From Flaccisagitta enflata (Eukaryota > Chaetognatha > Sagittoidea > Aphragmophora): 64,000 bases of DNA. Below, piece after piece: positions 13,097 to 26,351 of the stretch. Each line of letters begins with the position of its first letter. Within the stretch, counting starts at the first letter, position 1. The DNA lies in NCBI GenBank assembly GCA_965153355.1, contig OZ231126.1, forward strand, positions 14,880,001-14,944,000, written 5' to 3'. The notes beneath the pieces were generated by a model. The model was not told where the DNA came from. It saw nothing but the letters and a program-made list of their open reading frames with translations, and made no database searches. A program made the translations under genes and the position numbers.

Positions 13097-14121
13097 TCTA
13101 CGCAAACCGCATCTGTCTAGCTCAATTGGTTTAGAAGTAATTAAGAAAGTGTGAAGTGATATCATTTGAAGACTGAGTGGAATGGCAAGGGCGAAATTAA
13201 ATATTTCATTCAAAGTTAAATAACTTTTTGGAACGCGTTAAGTTAGAGAGATGCGGTTTTGTGCAGACTGCTTGCAATTCCCAGAGCTGATCACCAATTT
13301 TTTTTAGGATTGGTCCAAAATAACCAGAGATATATGTTAAAATGTGCGGAAAGATTTTATTTGTGAAGATAGTATAAGAACTTCATCAATCATCTGTCAT
13401 CAATCAAAGAGAATGCATACTAACACATCTTGATCCAAAGTGCGCGTTCTATGGCCTTTAACTGCAAGGAAAAGCAGAGTTTTTTGTTAAGGCTTTGAAC
13501 ATTTCTTTTTACAGAATTCACATGCCTGATCACATCGAGGTTAAACAAAAGAATCAATTAATGGACAGATGAAACAACGAAAAAGAATGTGATTCAACAC
13601 ACATTTCACAAAATGATATAATCACTACGGATATTTCGAACTGCACTGCGAATGCAATTAAGTAGGCTACTAAACTGCAACGATCGTGAGAGAAAGGGAG
13701 GGGAAAAAAAGATGGCGGAAAATTCTTAATCGCTCATCGGATGGAACATATGACAGAAAACAATTAAAATATGATTTGATTATGATTTGAGACTGTCATA
13801 CTTGGTCATATTGATCAACTAGTGTGTTCTTTTTGCGCTGAAAATCATTACATTTTGTAGAAAACTGATAAGCTGTTGGAATACCATCCCCTGAGCTCAT
13901 GCTAATGCCCATTCGCTTAACTACGCATAATCACCGTGTAGAACTCACAATTCTGAATTCAAATCTATTTTCAAAAAATATTTTCGGCGATACTGACGAT
14001 AGCTAGCAGCGTTTGCGTAGGCCTTAGTCTGAAGTAAAAAGAGGGTATATATCACCATGGAATCAAATTAGAGCAATGATCTGACGCAAACAATTTTCGC
14101 GTTGATACAGGAGCTGATTTC
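13097..14121. other. No gene or repeat recognised
   Basis: AT-rich sequence without open frames of note. The stretch 13090-13135 (ACGCAAACCGCATCT and flanks) recurs at about 36066-36110, so part is a dispersed repeat. Confidence 0.5.
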
Positions 14122-14680
14122 TTTTTAGTCGCATGTTACAGGACTCTACACCCCGCTTTGTCGGTTGGTCCGTCCGTCCATCCGTCTTGCCTTCCGTCTG
14201 TCCATCTGTCCATCCATCCATCCGTCTGTCAGGGTTCGACAAAAATTTTTGCTGCCTACAAGCAACATTTTCTTACCAGCTTCTGCCTACAAAATTTTTA
14301 CGAATATCTTTATTGTATGATATCCTAAAAATGGATCATATATCTAACTGTGCAATCAAATCAAACAAAATCTTTTCAAATCCTTTTTAAGCAAGGACAC
14401 TTTTTGCTTTCCAAATCTTTTCAGTTTCTTTTTTTTTTCTTTTTTTTTATCATGTTTTTAAAAATATTGTTTCAGTCTTCCAAGCTACAAAATCAGCCAG
14501 CTGCCTACAAGCAATGCTTTCGTGCTTTGGCACTTTGTCGTACCCTGCCGTCTGTCGCTCCGTCCATCACGCTTTACTTTTTTGGGGGTTTTGCGGTTTT
14601 TGACCTCACTGCTCCTGCCCAAATGATCTGATGACCTCAATTAAGGCCCCTGCCCACCCTCACGCGACTGGGGTAGCTGA
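14122..14680. mobile_element. Helentron-like element, diverged
   Basis: It starts TTTTTAGTCGCATG, has CGACTCTACA-like sequence and CCGTCCATCC simple repeats, and near the end carries CCTGCCCACCCTCACGCGACTGGGGTAGC. The GGCCTTGTT terminus is missing, so it is probably 3'-truncated. With 15145-15331 it forms an outward-facing inverted pair. Confidence 0.5.
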
Positions 14681-15144
14681 TTTCCTCAGTCATTGAGAAA
14701 AAGTGTCCTCGCAAGTGTGAATTTCAAATCAAGATTCAATTATATAGCTGTAAATACAGCTTTAAAAATGGCTGGCGACATGATTTAATTGATTTTACAT
14801 AGAGATTAAGACGGCATTCTCCGAAGGCAACATTTGTGTTTCAACGGGAGCCAAACTTATAAGACCAAGATAAATAAAATGACTTAAATAATTTGAATTG
14901 ACTTAAAATGACCTAAAATGACTCAAAATGACCTTATATGACTTAAAATGACCTAGTTAACTTAAAATGAGTTAGTTGGAATAAAACAAATAAAAAAAAT
15001 ATATTGTGACCGACCAACTGACTGACCAACCAACCGACTGACTGACCGACTGACAAAGGGTTGGTAGAGTCGCGTACATCGCGACTAAAATGATTGAAAC
15101 TAAATGATTAAACTAAAACAATCATTAAGACACCGGGTGACATA

Positions 15145-15331
15145 AACAAGGCCGGATACAAGGCAACCGAAGTCGCGTGCGGGTGGGAAGGGGCCATATT
15201 TGAGGTCACCAGATCATTTGGGCAGGGACAGTGAGGTCCAAGAAATAAAATCATAAAAAAGTAAAGTGTGTGACCGACCGACCGACCGACGGATAAAGCG
15301 GGTTGTAGAGTCGCGTGCACGCGACTAAAAA
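15145..15331. mobile_element. Helentron-like short element
   Basis: It starts AACAAGGCCGGATACAAGGC, contains AGTCGCGTGCGGGTGGG, a (GACC)n tract, and ends with the perfect palindrome AGTCGCGTGCACGCGACT followed by AAAAA. This is the best-preserved copy showing both ends. Confidence 0.65.
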
Positions 15332-15416
15332 GGGAGCTCTGTATCTGAATAAAAGAAAAACTGTATTATCATTGTTTATTATGTGAATATTTGAAATGAT
15401 GAATCTCTGAATTTGT

Positions 15417-15772
15417 ATACCGCATTTTTTCCATTTATCGCCCCCTCCCCTCCAATTAACACCCTCCCTCTTTTTGCTTCCAAGAACAAAGATTTGAGGG
15501 AAGATGAAAAAGTAAATAATTGTTGAAAGAGGAATAATTTTGCTTATTTCAGTGTTTTTTTATCAGTGCTTGATTAGAAAACAAGTAAGAAATGTTACTC
15601 TCACAATTTAATCTCACATTTCTGATATTCTAAATAGCATTCATTGTAAAAAATGTAAGAAAAGAGAATGCTTATAAATCAAAGGGGGCGCTAATTGGAG
15701 GGTAAAATGACAATATTTCTTTCCAATTAATTTCAAAAGCGCCCGGGGCGCTAATTAAAAAAAATACGGTAT
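15417..15772. mobile_element. MITE with ATACCGCATTTTTT ends
   Basis: The left end ATACCGCATTTTTTCC(..)TCGCCCC is mirrored at the right end by GGGGCGCTAATTAAAAAAAATACGGTAT. About 356 bp, no coding capacity. A relative with the same end sequence lies at 30819-31090. Confidence 0.75.
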
Positions 15773-15981
15773 ATGATTAAAATGTACAAATTCAAATTAT
15801 GTATGATAAATCAAAATGATTTTTTCTCAGCATTATAGCCTTTTTATAACCAAAAGTGATAATTGCTTATTATCACTGTTTTAGATGTCATTTTGTTTTT
15901 TGTTTTTATACTTTCCTAAGACCCACTTTTATTGAACTATCTTCATTCAAAAGTAAATTTTGTCAAAATCAATGATTTTTA

Positions 15982-16393
15982 CAGGTCAGAGCGTAATTGA
16001 ACGCGAGGCCCCCCTTGAAAACTGTAGCAGACCCCCTACAGCCCAGTTTGTTGAAGCTGGGCGGTTGATTGAGGTATCATTTGAAAGCTTATGAGAATAC
16101 AAATGGCGCCATCAGAGCGTTTTTTAGTTTTGAGCCCTGACTAAAATTACAGCACTTTAAAGGTGTAAAAATTGAGTTTTTTTATTTTTTAAAAAGCTAA
16201 ACTTGATACTTTGAAGAGCTATATCTTGAGCTAGGGATGAAAAAAACCCTCTGATGGCGCCATATGTATTCTCATAAGCTTTCAAATGATACCTCAATCA
16301 TACCCCTAGCTTCAACCTACTGGGCTGTGGGGGGTCTGCTACAGTTATCTTTCCTGAAAGTGGTGGCCTCTCGTTCAAATACGCTCTGATCTG
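15982..16393. mobile_element. TA-flanked MITE (mariner-like)
   Basis: Long inverted repeats begin CAGGTCAGAGCGTAATTGAA on the left and end with the complement ACGCTCTGATCTG on the right, flanked by TA at 15980-15981 and 16394-16395. Arms of about 150-200 bp include a shared TGGCGCCAT-like block (about 16103-16112 and 16254-16264). Non-coding. Confidence 0.75.
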
Positions 16394-17779
16394 TAATCAA
16401 ATCTAAGCAAAATTCTTTAAGTGGTCCCTAATTCAATTGAGTTTTTAAAAGATAAAATGAAAAATATTGATCCTTATAAGAAATGTTCATAATGGAACAT
16501 GAAGGCCATGATCCTATCTAGGTAGCTAAAATTTTCTTTTTTACCTAGGAAAAATTCTAAAAGTAAGATTAAAAAAATTAAAAGCTATCTTTTTAAAGAC
16601 CACCCAAAATTAAAAGCTATCTTTTTAAAGACCACCTGTTATAATATGTTCAATATTTCTTTGCATAACTTGCATTCAAGCATAAAATAGAATCAAATAT
16701 AGCTGAAATTAATAAAGAGCACATAATGCAAATTCTTGAAAATTTTATTTTTGGTAACAGACAAGGAGTCTGTTGAAATTAAGGAGTCTGTTGAAATTGC
16801 ATGGAAAATGAAAAAATGAGTAAAGAAAAGACATAGTTCTCTTCTAAAATCGATTTTGTAGAGAACTGTTTTTGAAAATGCAAAATTTCTTTTCATTTGA
16901 GAGTTTAAGAATTTCAACAGTATTTTCGACTCTCTAGCAATCTGACTGGTGCCAGCGTGTCAGCCAGTATCAAATTTAGTCACCTGTTAGGGTTTGTCTG
17001 TGCGCGTGCACATATTAACACATTTTGAAACTCGATATGGCCCAATTTTTTCGAGGAAAAAAAAGTGCCAGAAAACGATGGGCGGATTCCACTCCGTTCG
17101 GATACAAAGAGGCCATGAAAATTATCCAAAGTGTCATTTATGTTTCTAATTATTAAAATACATGTAATTACGAGTCAATCCATGTGCGCAAACGATTTTT
17201 TGACCATTTTAGCCGTTTTCGATTGAGTACCCTAAATTAAGAGTTCGAATTCTTACTGTTAGCGTAGCAGTCGTTAAATGTTAAGCACGTTATGATAAAC
17301 AATACGAAGAAACCAAACAGGGACTGCATTTTTCCAATTCTGCAAAAACAAGGGAGAAACGGAATTTCCGAGATCTTTGTTCAAAAACTATTATAACCAG
17401 TGAAGAAGTCGTTTGTAGTTGATTCGGGACGGTAATTCTATAATCTCTTGTTTCGGGCGACATTCCGTTCAGAAAGTGACCCAACGACGTGATCACATGA
17501 TGTATATGATAGGTTGATGACGTTGATTATCATAAGATGACTTGCGATAACGTCGAAGAGTTTGGATGATGATTTTAATGATGATGAAGCAAAATGAAAA
17601 AAGTATTTCATCTTACCAATTTTAACTTTTTGATAACGAGAACCGATGAAAATTTGGGTTTTTGATTGAGAGGTATTTGTGGATAAACATCTCCGGTAAA
17701 AACAATTACTTTGATATTGTTTATTCGAGTTTTAATTGAGTTTTCACTGAAGAGCGATTAATCACTTGAACAACGCTAT
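16394..17779. other. AT-rich spacer with minor repeats
   Basis: A 32-bp unit is duplicated in tandem at about 16575-16636 and an 18-bp unit at 16765-16799. A short hairpin element at about 16785-16925 resembles the one at 40190-40335. No gene seen. Confidence 0.5.
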
Positions 17780-17787
17780 GTTATACC

Positions 17788-18684
<897 letters not shown>

Positions 18685-18876
18685 GTTATACCACGCCCCT
18701 TTCAAAAGTCAAGCTTTACCTATATTCTGTTCGAGAAACTATGTAACAGTCAAATGCTTATCACTCTGAGAGTACCTCAATCCTCATATCTTTATAGCAA
18801 TAAAGGCCAGATACACGGTCTTCCAGTCGCGGTAGGTTGGGCAGTGGTATCTAGATAGGTAGTAATGGCTAATATA

Positions 18877-19619
18877 CAGGGAACACCTCGCAAAGTGACA
18901 CCAAAGAAAACATCATATTTCCGCTTCTAGAAATGATAATCCGATTCTGAAAAAAGTTCCAGAGAGCGCTTTTAAACCGATTTTACAAAGTAAATGAGCA
19001 CAAACTCTGACTGTACTGTAGCATTGAAAGAAACTTTAAAGTTGGCGAGGCATGCATTTCCTAGTTTTGGGGTTTTGGAGTGGTCATGCTAATTTTGGTG
19101 ATATTTCTAAGCCTGTTGAGCCAAAACCCCGGGGTTGGGCAGGAATCGAAGATATTTTGAAGTAAATAATGAATACATAAAATGACCAAGCTGCAAATCT
19201 ATGTATAATCAAAAATTAGCCTATCAAAGGCCAAAAACAAACATTTTGGTCTAGAAATTTGTAAAAATGTAATAATTTGATATAGAACATGATAAACTCA
19301 AAACATTTCAGATACTAAATCTTTATCAAAATATATTCAATTTGGAACCGCTTCCAGCAGTTTGGCACAATTTGTTGATAAATCGCAGTGAGAGAAAATG
19401 CAACCCTCAATAGTTTTCTTAAGAAAACAGCGATTTTGTTAAAAAAATTGAGGATATTTCACCAAATTCCCTGTAGGTTTTTTTTTCAAAACCCTTTTTT
19501 TTGGTCTAAAACAAACAAATGGTTTAATCTTCCAGGAACTTTTTTTCAGAATTGGATTATCATTTCTAGAAGCAGAAATATGACGTTTTCTTTGGTGTCA
19601 CTTTGCGGGGTATTCCCTG
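18877..19619. mobile_element. TA-flanked MITE with CAGGGAA ends
   Basis: Inverted repeats of about 90 bp begin CAGGGAACACCTCGCAAAGT on the left and are mirrored at the right by ACTTTGCGGGGTATTCCCTG, flanked by TA at 18875-18876 and 19620-19621. Non-coding, about 743 bp. Confidence 0.8.
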
Positions 19620-19621
19620 TA

Positions 19622-20125
19622 ATACCGAAATCAAAAATACTACAGAGCAATCGACTAACGGAACAGAACACATGTACAGCTTCGCATGTGCGCGACTGAA
19701 AAGCTTCCTCGTGAGTTGTGACTGTATCTTTGCTAGATATCAAGGAAAGCTACTGTGCCTGTGATCAGCCCTGCTGCCAGAGAAATTCCATTTCGTGGAA
19801 TGATAAAAAAGGCAATATTCGTTTTGACATGTTTTTTCTTGACTACTTGTCCAACATTCAGTCCCTGAGATAATGACAATTATTTGGATAAAAAAGCGTC
19901 ATCCTCATAGATTCCACTAAAAACGCTTAATAATTTGAACTGGTCATCTTTCGGCACAAAAGTGAATAAGAATAGAATAAGAATAAGAATAGAATAAGAA
20001 TAAAAATTGTATAAGTTGACAAAGCTTTCAAAGGTTTAACCGAAAATTGAAAAAAATTGAAAACAAGTAATACAATAGAAAAGGTAACTTTTTAAGCACC
20101 GAAATTAGCATTGAAAAAAATTGTT

Positions 20126-20132
<7 letters not shown>
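19622..20132. other. Intergenic downstream of the ABC gene
   Basis: AT-rich, with a short (GAATAA)n tract at 19968-20004. No gene seen. A fragment of a Helentron-like end (TGTGCGCGACTGAAAAG) occurs near 19688. Confidence 0.5.
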
Positions 20133-20181
<49 letters not shown>

Positions 20182-20196
20182 CGACAATCTGTTTCT

Positions 20197-20249
<53 letters not shown>
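20133..20249. repeat. (CT)n microsatellite abutting ABC stop codon
   Basis: Two (CT)n tracts (about 20133-20178 and 20200-20249) separated by a 21-bp unique piece. The second ends one base before the stop codon of the ABC transporter, so on the coding strand the 3' untranslated region begins with (GA)n. Confidence 0.95.
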
Positions 20250-20250
<1 letters not shown>

Positions 20251-20254
<4 letters not shown>

Positions 20255-20465
20255 AAAGAAACATTTGCCGTTTGTAACTTGTAGTAATGTTCTCTGGCTG
20301 CGATGAGTTGGGCGTGACTTCCGGATTCCACGATGGCGCCGTCTTTCAAGACGACGATGACGTCGGCGTCCCGAATCGTGGACAATCGATGAGCCACGAC
20401 GACGCACGTGCGACCTGATTGCGCCGCGTCCAACGCCGCCTGAACAACGCCCTCGCTCGCGTTGT
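20251..20465 (-). CDS. ABC transporter (P-glycoprotein type), last coding exon
   Basis: This exon encodes the C-terminal end of the second nucleotide-binding domain: [12 protein letters not shown], then the H-loop segment [13 protein letters not shown] with the switch histidine, [10 protein letters not shown] and a short tail [11 protein letters not shown] before TAA at 20253-20251. The acceptor is CCGACAG at 20466 after a pyrimidine-rich stretch. It opens in phase 1, so joining to the exon ending at 21437 gives [11 protein letters not shown] followed by NASEG, the expected D-loop. Members of this family are membrane efflux pumps that bind ATP between two such domains. The exon is flanked by opposite-sense dinucleotide tracts, (CT)n at one end and (GA)n at the other. 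Confidence 0.92.
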
Positions 20466-20518
20466 CTGTCGGTATGGGTGTCGGTAAAGGAGGTCGTGGT
20501 TGAGCGTTCATGAACCAT

Positions 20519-20712
<194 letters not shown>

Positions 20713-20791
20713 GCTACCGTGCTCAATTTTGTCGATGATTTAAAAGAAATATTCATATTATCCTCTTTCTCCATCTGCTCTTCTTTTTTGA

Positions 20792-21286
20792 GCAGCGGCC
20801 CCGAAAAGGACGATGTCCTGTAGAACACATGTGACTGTCGCTTGAGCCCGGTGTTCTCCGTCTGCCTTTCCCCAAGGGCTCGGGGCTCAAATCCCAGCCT
20901 CCAGGCTCAAATCCTAGCCTCCAGGCTCAAATCCCATACTCAAGGCTTAAATTCAGCCTTGAGGCTCAAATCCCAGCTCCAAGGCTCAAATCCTAGCCTC
21001 ATGGCTCCAACTCCCAGCCTTGAGACTCAAATTCCAGCCTTGAAACTAAAATTCCAGCCTTGAGGCTAAAATCCCAGCCTCAAGGCTCAATTTCAGCCTG
21101 GAGTCTAGAATCTCAACATTGAGGCTGGAGTCCCATCCTCAAGGCTTTAATCCCCGCCTCAAGGCTTAAATCCCAGTCTCAAGGCTTAAATCTCAGCCTT
21201 GAGGCTCAAATCCCAGCTTCAACAAACAAACGAACGAATGAAAGTCCCCCTGTGATCTTCAGGACATTGTCCCCTTCGGGGCCGCT
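20792..21286. mobile_element. Palindromic element carrying a 20-bp minisatellite
   Basis: The left end GCAGCGGCCCCGAAAAGGAC (followed by a GTCCTGTAGAACACA-like block) is mirrored by GTCCCCTTCGGGGCCGC at the right end. The interior, about 20880-21225, is a degenerate array of roughly 17 copies of a 20-bp unit (CAGCCTCAAGGCTCAAATCC-like). A related end occurs alone at about 29143-29190. Confidence 0.7.
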
Positions 21287-21416
21287 AACCATCACCTACA
21301 GTCACAAACTTACAAAGCAGGGCAACGGGTATCGCTGACCATATATTGCCCTTGGGCGACCTGTTTTCTGCTACTTCTGCTTTCTGTTCTTCTCCTTTTC
21401 TCATCTTGACAACCTA

Positions 21417-22700
<1,284 letters not shown>

Positions 22701-22921
22701 CTTTGGCAATGCCAATCGGACATATCAACAGACCATGCACAATCACAAATCAACCTAATAACTAAAAGGAAAAGTTCATGAGACTTTATCATTTACAGTC
22801 GTGCCAACCCTACCTTTCCCATAGTAAAGTATAGGAGCTTCTTCTTCCTCTTCCTTCTCCCTATTCATTACAATGTAAATAAGGGGTGTGGCACGACTGT
22901 AAATGATATGGTGTTACCCTT

Positions 22922-23456
22922 GGGCAGCGGCTCCAAGGCCGATGGACTATGCTTTCACACATATGGGGAATTTTCCTCCTTCTCCTTCTCCTTCTTCTTC
23001 TTCTCCGCTCCCCCCCGACCCAAACTTCCTACTATGAGGCTAAAATCCCAGTCTCGAGACCTAAATCCCAGCCTCAAGGTCCAAATCCTATCCTTGAGGC
23101 CCAAATCCCATTCTTGAGGCCAAAATCCAATTCTTGAGGCCAAAATCCCATCCTTGAGGCCCAAATCCCAGCCTCAAGGCCCAAATCCCAGTTTGAGGCC
23201 CAAATTGAAGCCTCGAGGCCCAAAACCCAACCTCAAGATTCAAATCCTATACTCAGGGCCCAAATCCCAGCCTGAAGGCCCTAATCCCAGCCTGAAGACC
23301 TAAATCCTAGCCACAAGGCCAAAATCCCAGTCTCAAGGCCCAAATCCCCGCCCAAAATGCCAGCCCTAAGGCCCCAATCCCAATTGCTAGAAGGAGGAGA
23401 AAATTCCTCATATGTGTGAAAGCATAGGTCATCGACTTCTTCAAGGCCGCTGCCCT
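22922..23456. mobile_element. Palindromic element carrying a 20-bp minisatellite (second copy)
   Basis: The left arm GGGCAGCGGCTCCAAGGCC..CTTTCACACATATG is mirrored by CATATGTGTGAAAG..AAGGCCGCTGCCC on the right. The interior 23030-23375 is an array of about 17 degenerate 20-bp units (CCTCAAGGCCCAAATCCCAG-like), clearly related to the array at 20880-21225. Confidence 0.75.
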
Positions 23457-23624
23457 GCTCCCTCCCTCAACCTTAATAAAACAACCTACTTCTGGGCAGG
23501 GCACGGGTACCGCTGACCATCTGACGCTTTTGCGACTATTTCTTCATGTGTGTTTATATTGTTTTTGTGCACACTTTGGCCATATGTCCGACTGGCATTT
23601 CCAAAGTTTGTTGTTACTGACCCA

Positions 23625-23915
23625 TCCCCCTCATTTTATACAATGGGAAGATCAGATGGCTGTGAGGAGCTTGGGGTGTTCAGCACACTCATCTGGTACT
23701 CTTTCTTGTCACTTGCACATCTCACAAATAGCTGACAATTAAAGATTTTCTGCTGCTGATTTGCATCTGCTGACGCTTTGTGGTAAGGTTTGAAGTGGAT
23801 TTTGACACGTATGATAGCTGTGAGGGGTCCGGATGAAACACCAGTTAGAGCTCCCAAGGCTCTTGTCCTTATTCTAGAGTTTTTGTTATAAAGTAATGTT
23901 GTCCAACTCCATAGG
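23625..23915. repeat. Fragment of the ~560-bp repeat unit
   Basis: ACAATGGGAAGATCAGATGG..TCACTTGCACATCTCACAAATAGCTGACAATT and CCAAGGCTCTTGTCCTTATT match 22125-22240 and 21790-21830, so this fragment spans the junction of two unit copies. Confidence 0.75.
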
Positions 23916-24075
23916 CATATCAATGATTGATTTGCCTATGTCTAACCACGTTGACTTTGTTGCAAACGTGTCAGGTGATCTACGGTACCCGATACTTCTG
24001 TGAGACTCAATGTCAGTTTGTGAAGATGGTGAGACAACGGACCATAAGCTTTTTGAAAAGGGTGGATGAGCAAAC

Positions 24076-24175
24076 CTGCGAAACGAGGCCGACTTCGGAT
24101 CGGAACCATTGCAAATTTAAGTCAATTAAGTCGAAACCATCGATGCTGACCTTTCCAATCGTTGGATCGTAAAAC
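24076..24175 (-). CDS. ABC transporter (P-glycoprotein type), exon before the Q-loop
   Basis: A 100-nt exon opened by TTTCAG (acceptor) and closed by CAG followed by GTTTGC (donor, 24075-24070). It begins with the third base of a codon and encodes FYDPTIGKVSIDGFDL, then LNLQWFRSEVGLVSQ, ending exactly at the Q-loop glutamine. This joins in phase 0 with EPVLFDCS of the next exon, giving VSQEPVLF. The segment follows Walker A in family members; the Walker A exon should lie further upstream (higher coordinates) but I could not find it in the window. Too short to stand out as an open frame on its own; recognised by homology and by phase. Confidence 0.9.
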
Positions 24176-24202
24176 CTGAAACGTTTTTAGCATCCAATCA
24201 TC

Positions 24203-24338
<136 letters not shown>

Positions 24339-24339
24339 G

Positions 24340-26340
24340 ATCAAGTTTGCTAATAAGTAATATGGTAAACTAGCGTTAGCAAATAACGATAGCCTGAGCT
24401 GATAGACTCCTTAATAATGTGGAACCATATTTTTCGCAAATTTTCTTTTTTTTTCTTTTTCCCACTTTGATTTCCTTCCCCACTGCCAAACCCTTTGAAA
24501 ACTCAATTATATAGGCTACAGGCCTGCTTTTTTAGCAAAGAGAATCATAGATTAAATCATGCAAGCTTCTTGAACAATGAAATTGAACAATGAGGTGTAA
24601 ATTTTGTTTTGGTCCGGGAAATGACGCTCTATATTTCTCAAACGCCCCGCCTCATTCATGAGGAAGAGATGAATAGTAGTTTGCGCATCGTAATCTAACT
24701 GCAAAAAGTTGATTTTATGCTTACCCGTCTTTTAATTTATTCTAATATCGGTTGAAAATGATGTGATCATGATCCATCATTTCTTACTACTCAACCCTTA
24801 AATTCACCTTTCTAGCACCTTGAATGATGGTTGAGAGCGTTTAACGCCTGATTTCTATCAAGCCCTGATGCGTAACGCGAAAAACTGACTCCACTGAATA
24901 GCTGCTAGTGATATGGGAACGTACACCCGCCAGGACGAATTGTTGAGATGAGCGGTCAAATTGTCCGCGAAATCAGTCTATTCGTGGAATCTTGATGGAC
25001 AGAGAAAGAGAAAAAGGTTAGGACTAACTCTGTACATCAATGAAGGATACTTCTGTAAATGCGCCAAAAAGGTAAAAGGTCAAGGACTTACACGGATGTT
25101 GTCTAACGGCTTCCAATCTAGGCGCAGGGCAGGGAAGTTTGGGAAAAAGCATCAAAATCGAGTCTTTAACTGAGATTGTGAAGTCGAATGTCAGTAAGAG
25201 AGTCAGTGAAGCTACTATTACTTAACCTAGGAATAAATAACAAATTTAATCAAAGCATCATGAGATTTGAAATTATTTGGCAGCAATGGAACAGCAATCA
25301 ATGAAATCGTCAAGCACAAATCTCGTTAGAGGGGTCAAGCCATTCTCCTCCAAGCAGTTGAGAGATACAGTCCATTAACCCTCAACCGGAAGTCAGCGCT
25401 TTCGGCGCGCGCGCGTTCCTCCTCTTCCTCCGTCGATCGAAGATCTCTCTCCTCCTTTCTCTCGATTTCTCCACTCTGGCAGTCGGGCAGACGCCATCTT
25501 GGAATCATCGACGGCGCAGAGAGCCTCCTCTTCTTCGGGATCCGCGGAGTCGACTGCATCCGATCGAGCGTTTCTTGGAGCCTGAATATGGTGGGGAATG
25601 AATAGTCACAGTCCCCCATTTGGAAATATTTGCCAAAAAAATTTCAAATCTCGTATCTAACTAGTTTCTTGTCAGGGAATACCGTTCTTTTTTAAATTTG
25701 TACAGGCTATGATAACATCCGGGGCTCTTCTCAAAAACAAAAATTTAAAATTACAAAGACACTATTATAAATAACGTGGATCTCGCGCGGATAAGACGAT
25801 CCAGAAAATGGGTTCTAGGAGCAGAGACACCTACCACCGTCGATCGTCCGGGCTATCGCTACGGTCTGGTTATGAATTGCTCCTCTTGCTCCATTCTGCA
25901 TCCAGTCTTCATGCTAAAAGGGAAAAATATACGGAACTAGATCCACGGGAATGATGGACTGAAATAAATAATTAGACTATACGCTAAGTGGCCTATACTA
26001 ATGTATACACTATACTATTCTACGTACCAACGCCTCGTAAGAATTGTCCACCACTCCAGCACGTGCGTCTCTGAAAGGTAAGTGGGAGGGGGGATTCCCC
26101 CACACCCGGAATGGGCATGGAGAAACGGATTTGGAGAGTTAGAACTGATTCTCATTCCTCAAATCATACGCTTAATATTCTAATTTGGTACAATTGACTC
26201 ATGAGCAATTCAAAACCCCCCCTACCCAGACACTACAGCTGAGGGTCGCAGGGGGCCCCGGGTGGGGACTTCTCCCCGACCGCCCCCGAGAAGCGAGGAC
26301 GGCCGGCCTGTCCGTCAACGTGGAAGCATCTCGAGAGTCG
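24340..26340. other. Presumed ABC intron or intergenic, no exon confirmed
   Basis: Two minus-strand stretches look exon-like but could not be tied to a gene: 25913-25835, bounded by CCCTTTTAG and a GTAGGT donor, and a GC-rich stretch after TATTCAG from 25581 down to about 25400. Neither carries Walker A. The remainder is AT-rich. Confidence 0.35.
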
Positions 26341-26351
26341 CCATTGGATGA

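Noticed and set aside
25400-25913. Extra ABC transporter exons upstream of 24175
   Set aside because: Two exon-like stretches with plausible splice borders encode no Walker A or transmembrane sequence; they may belong to another gene or to nothing.
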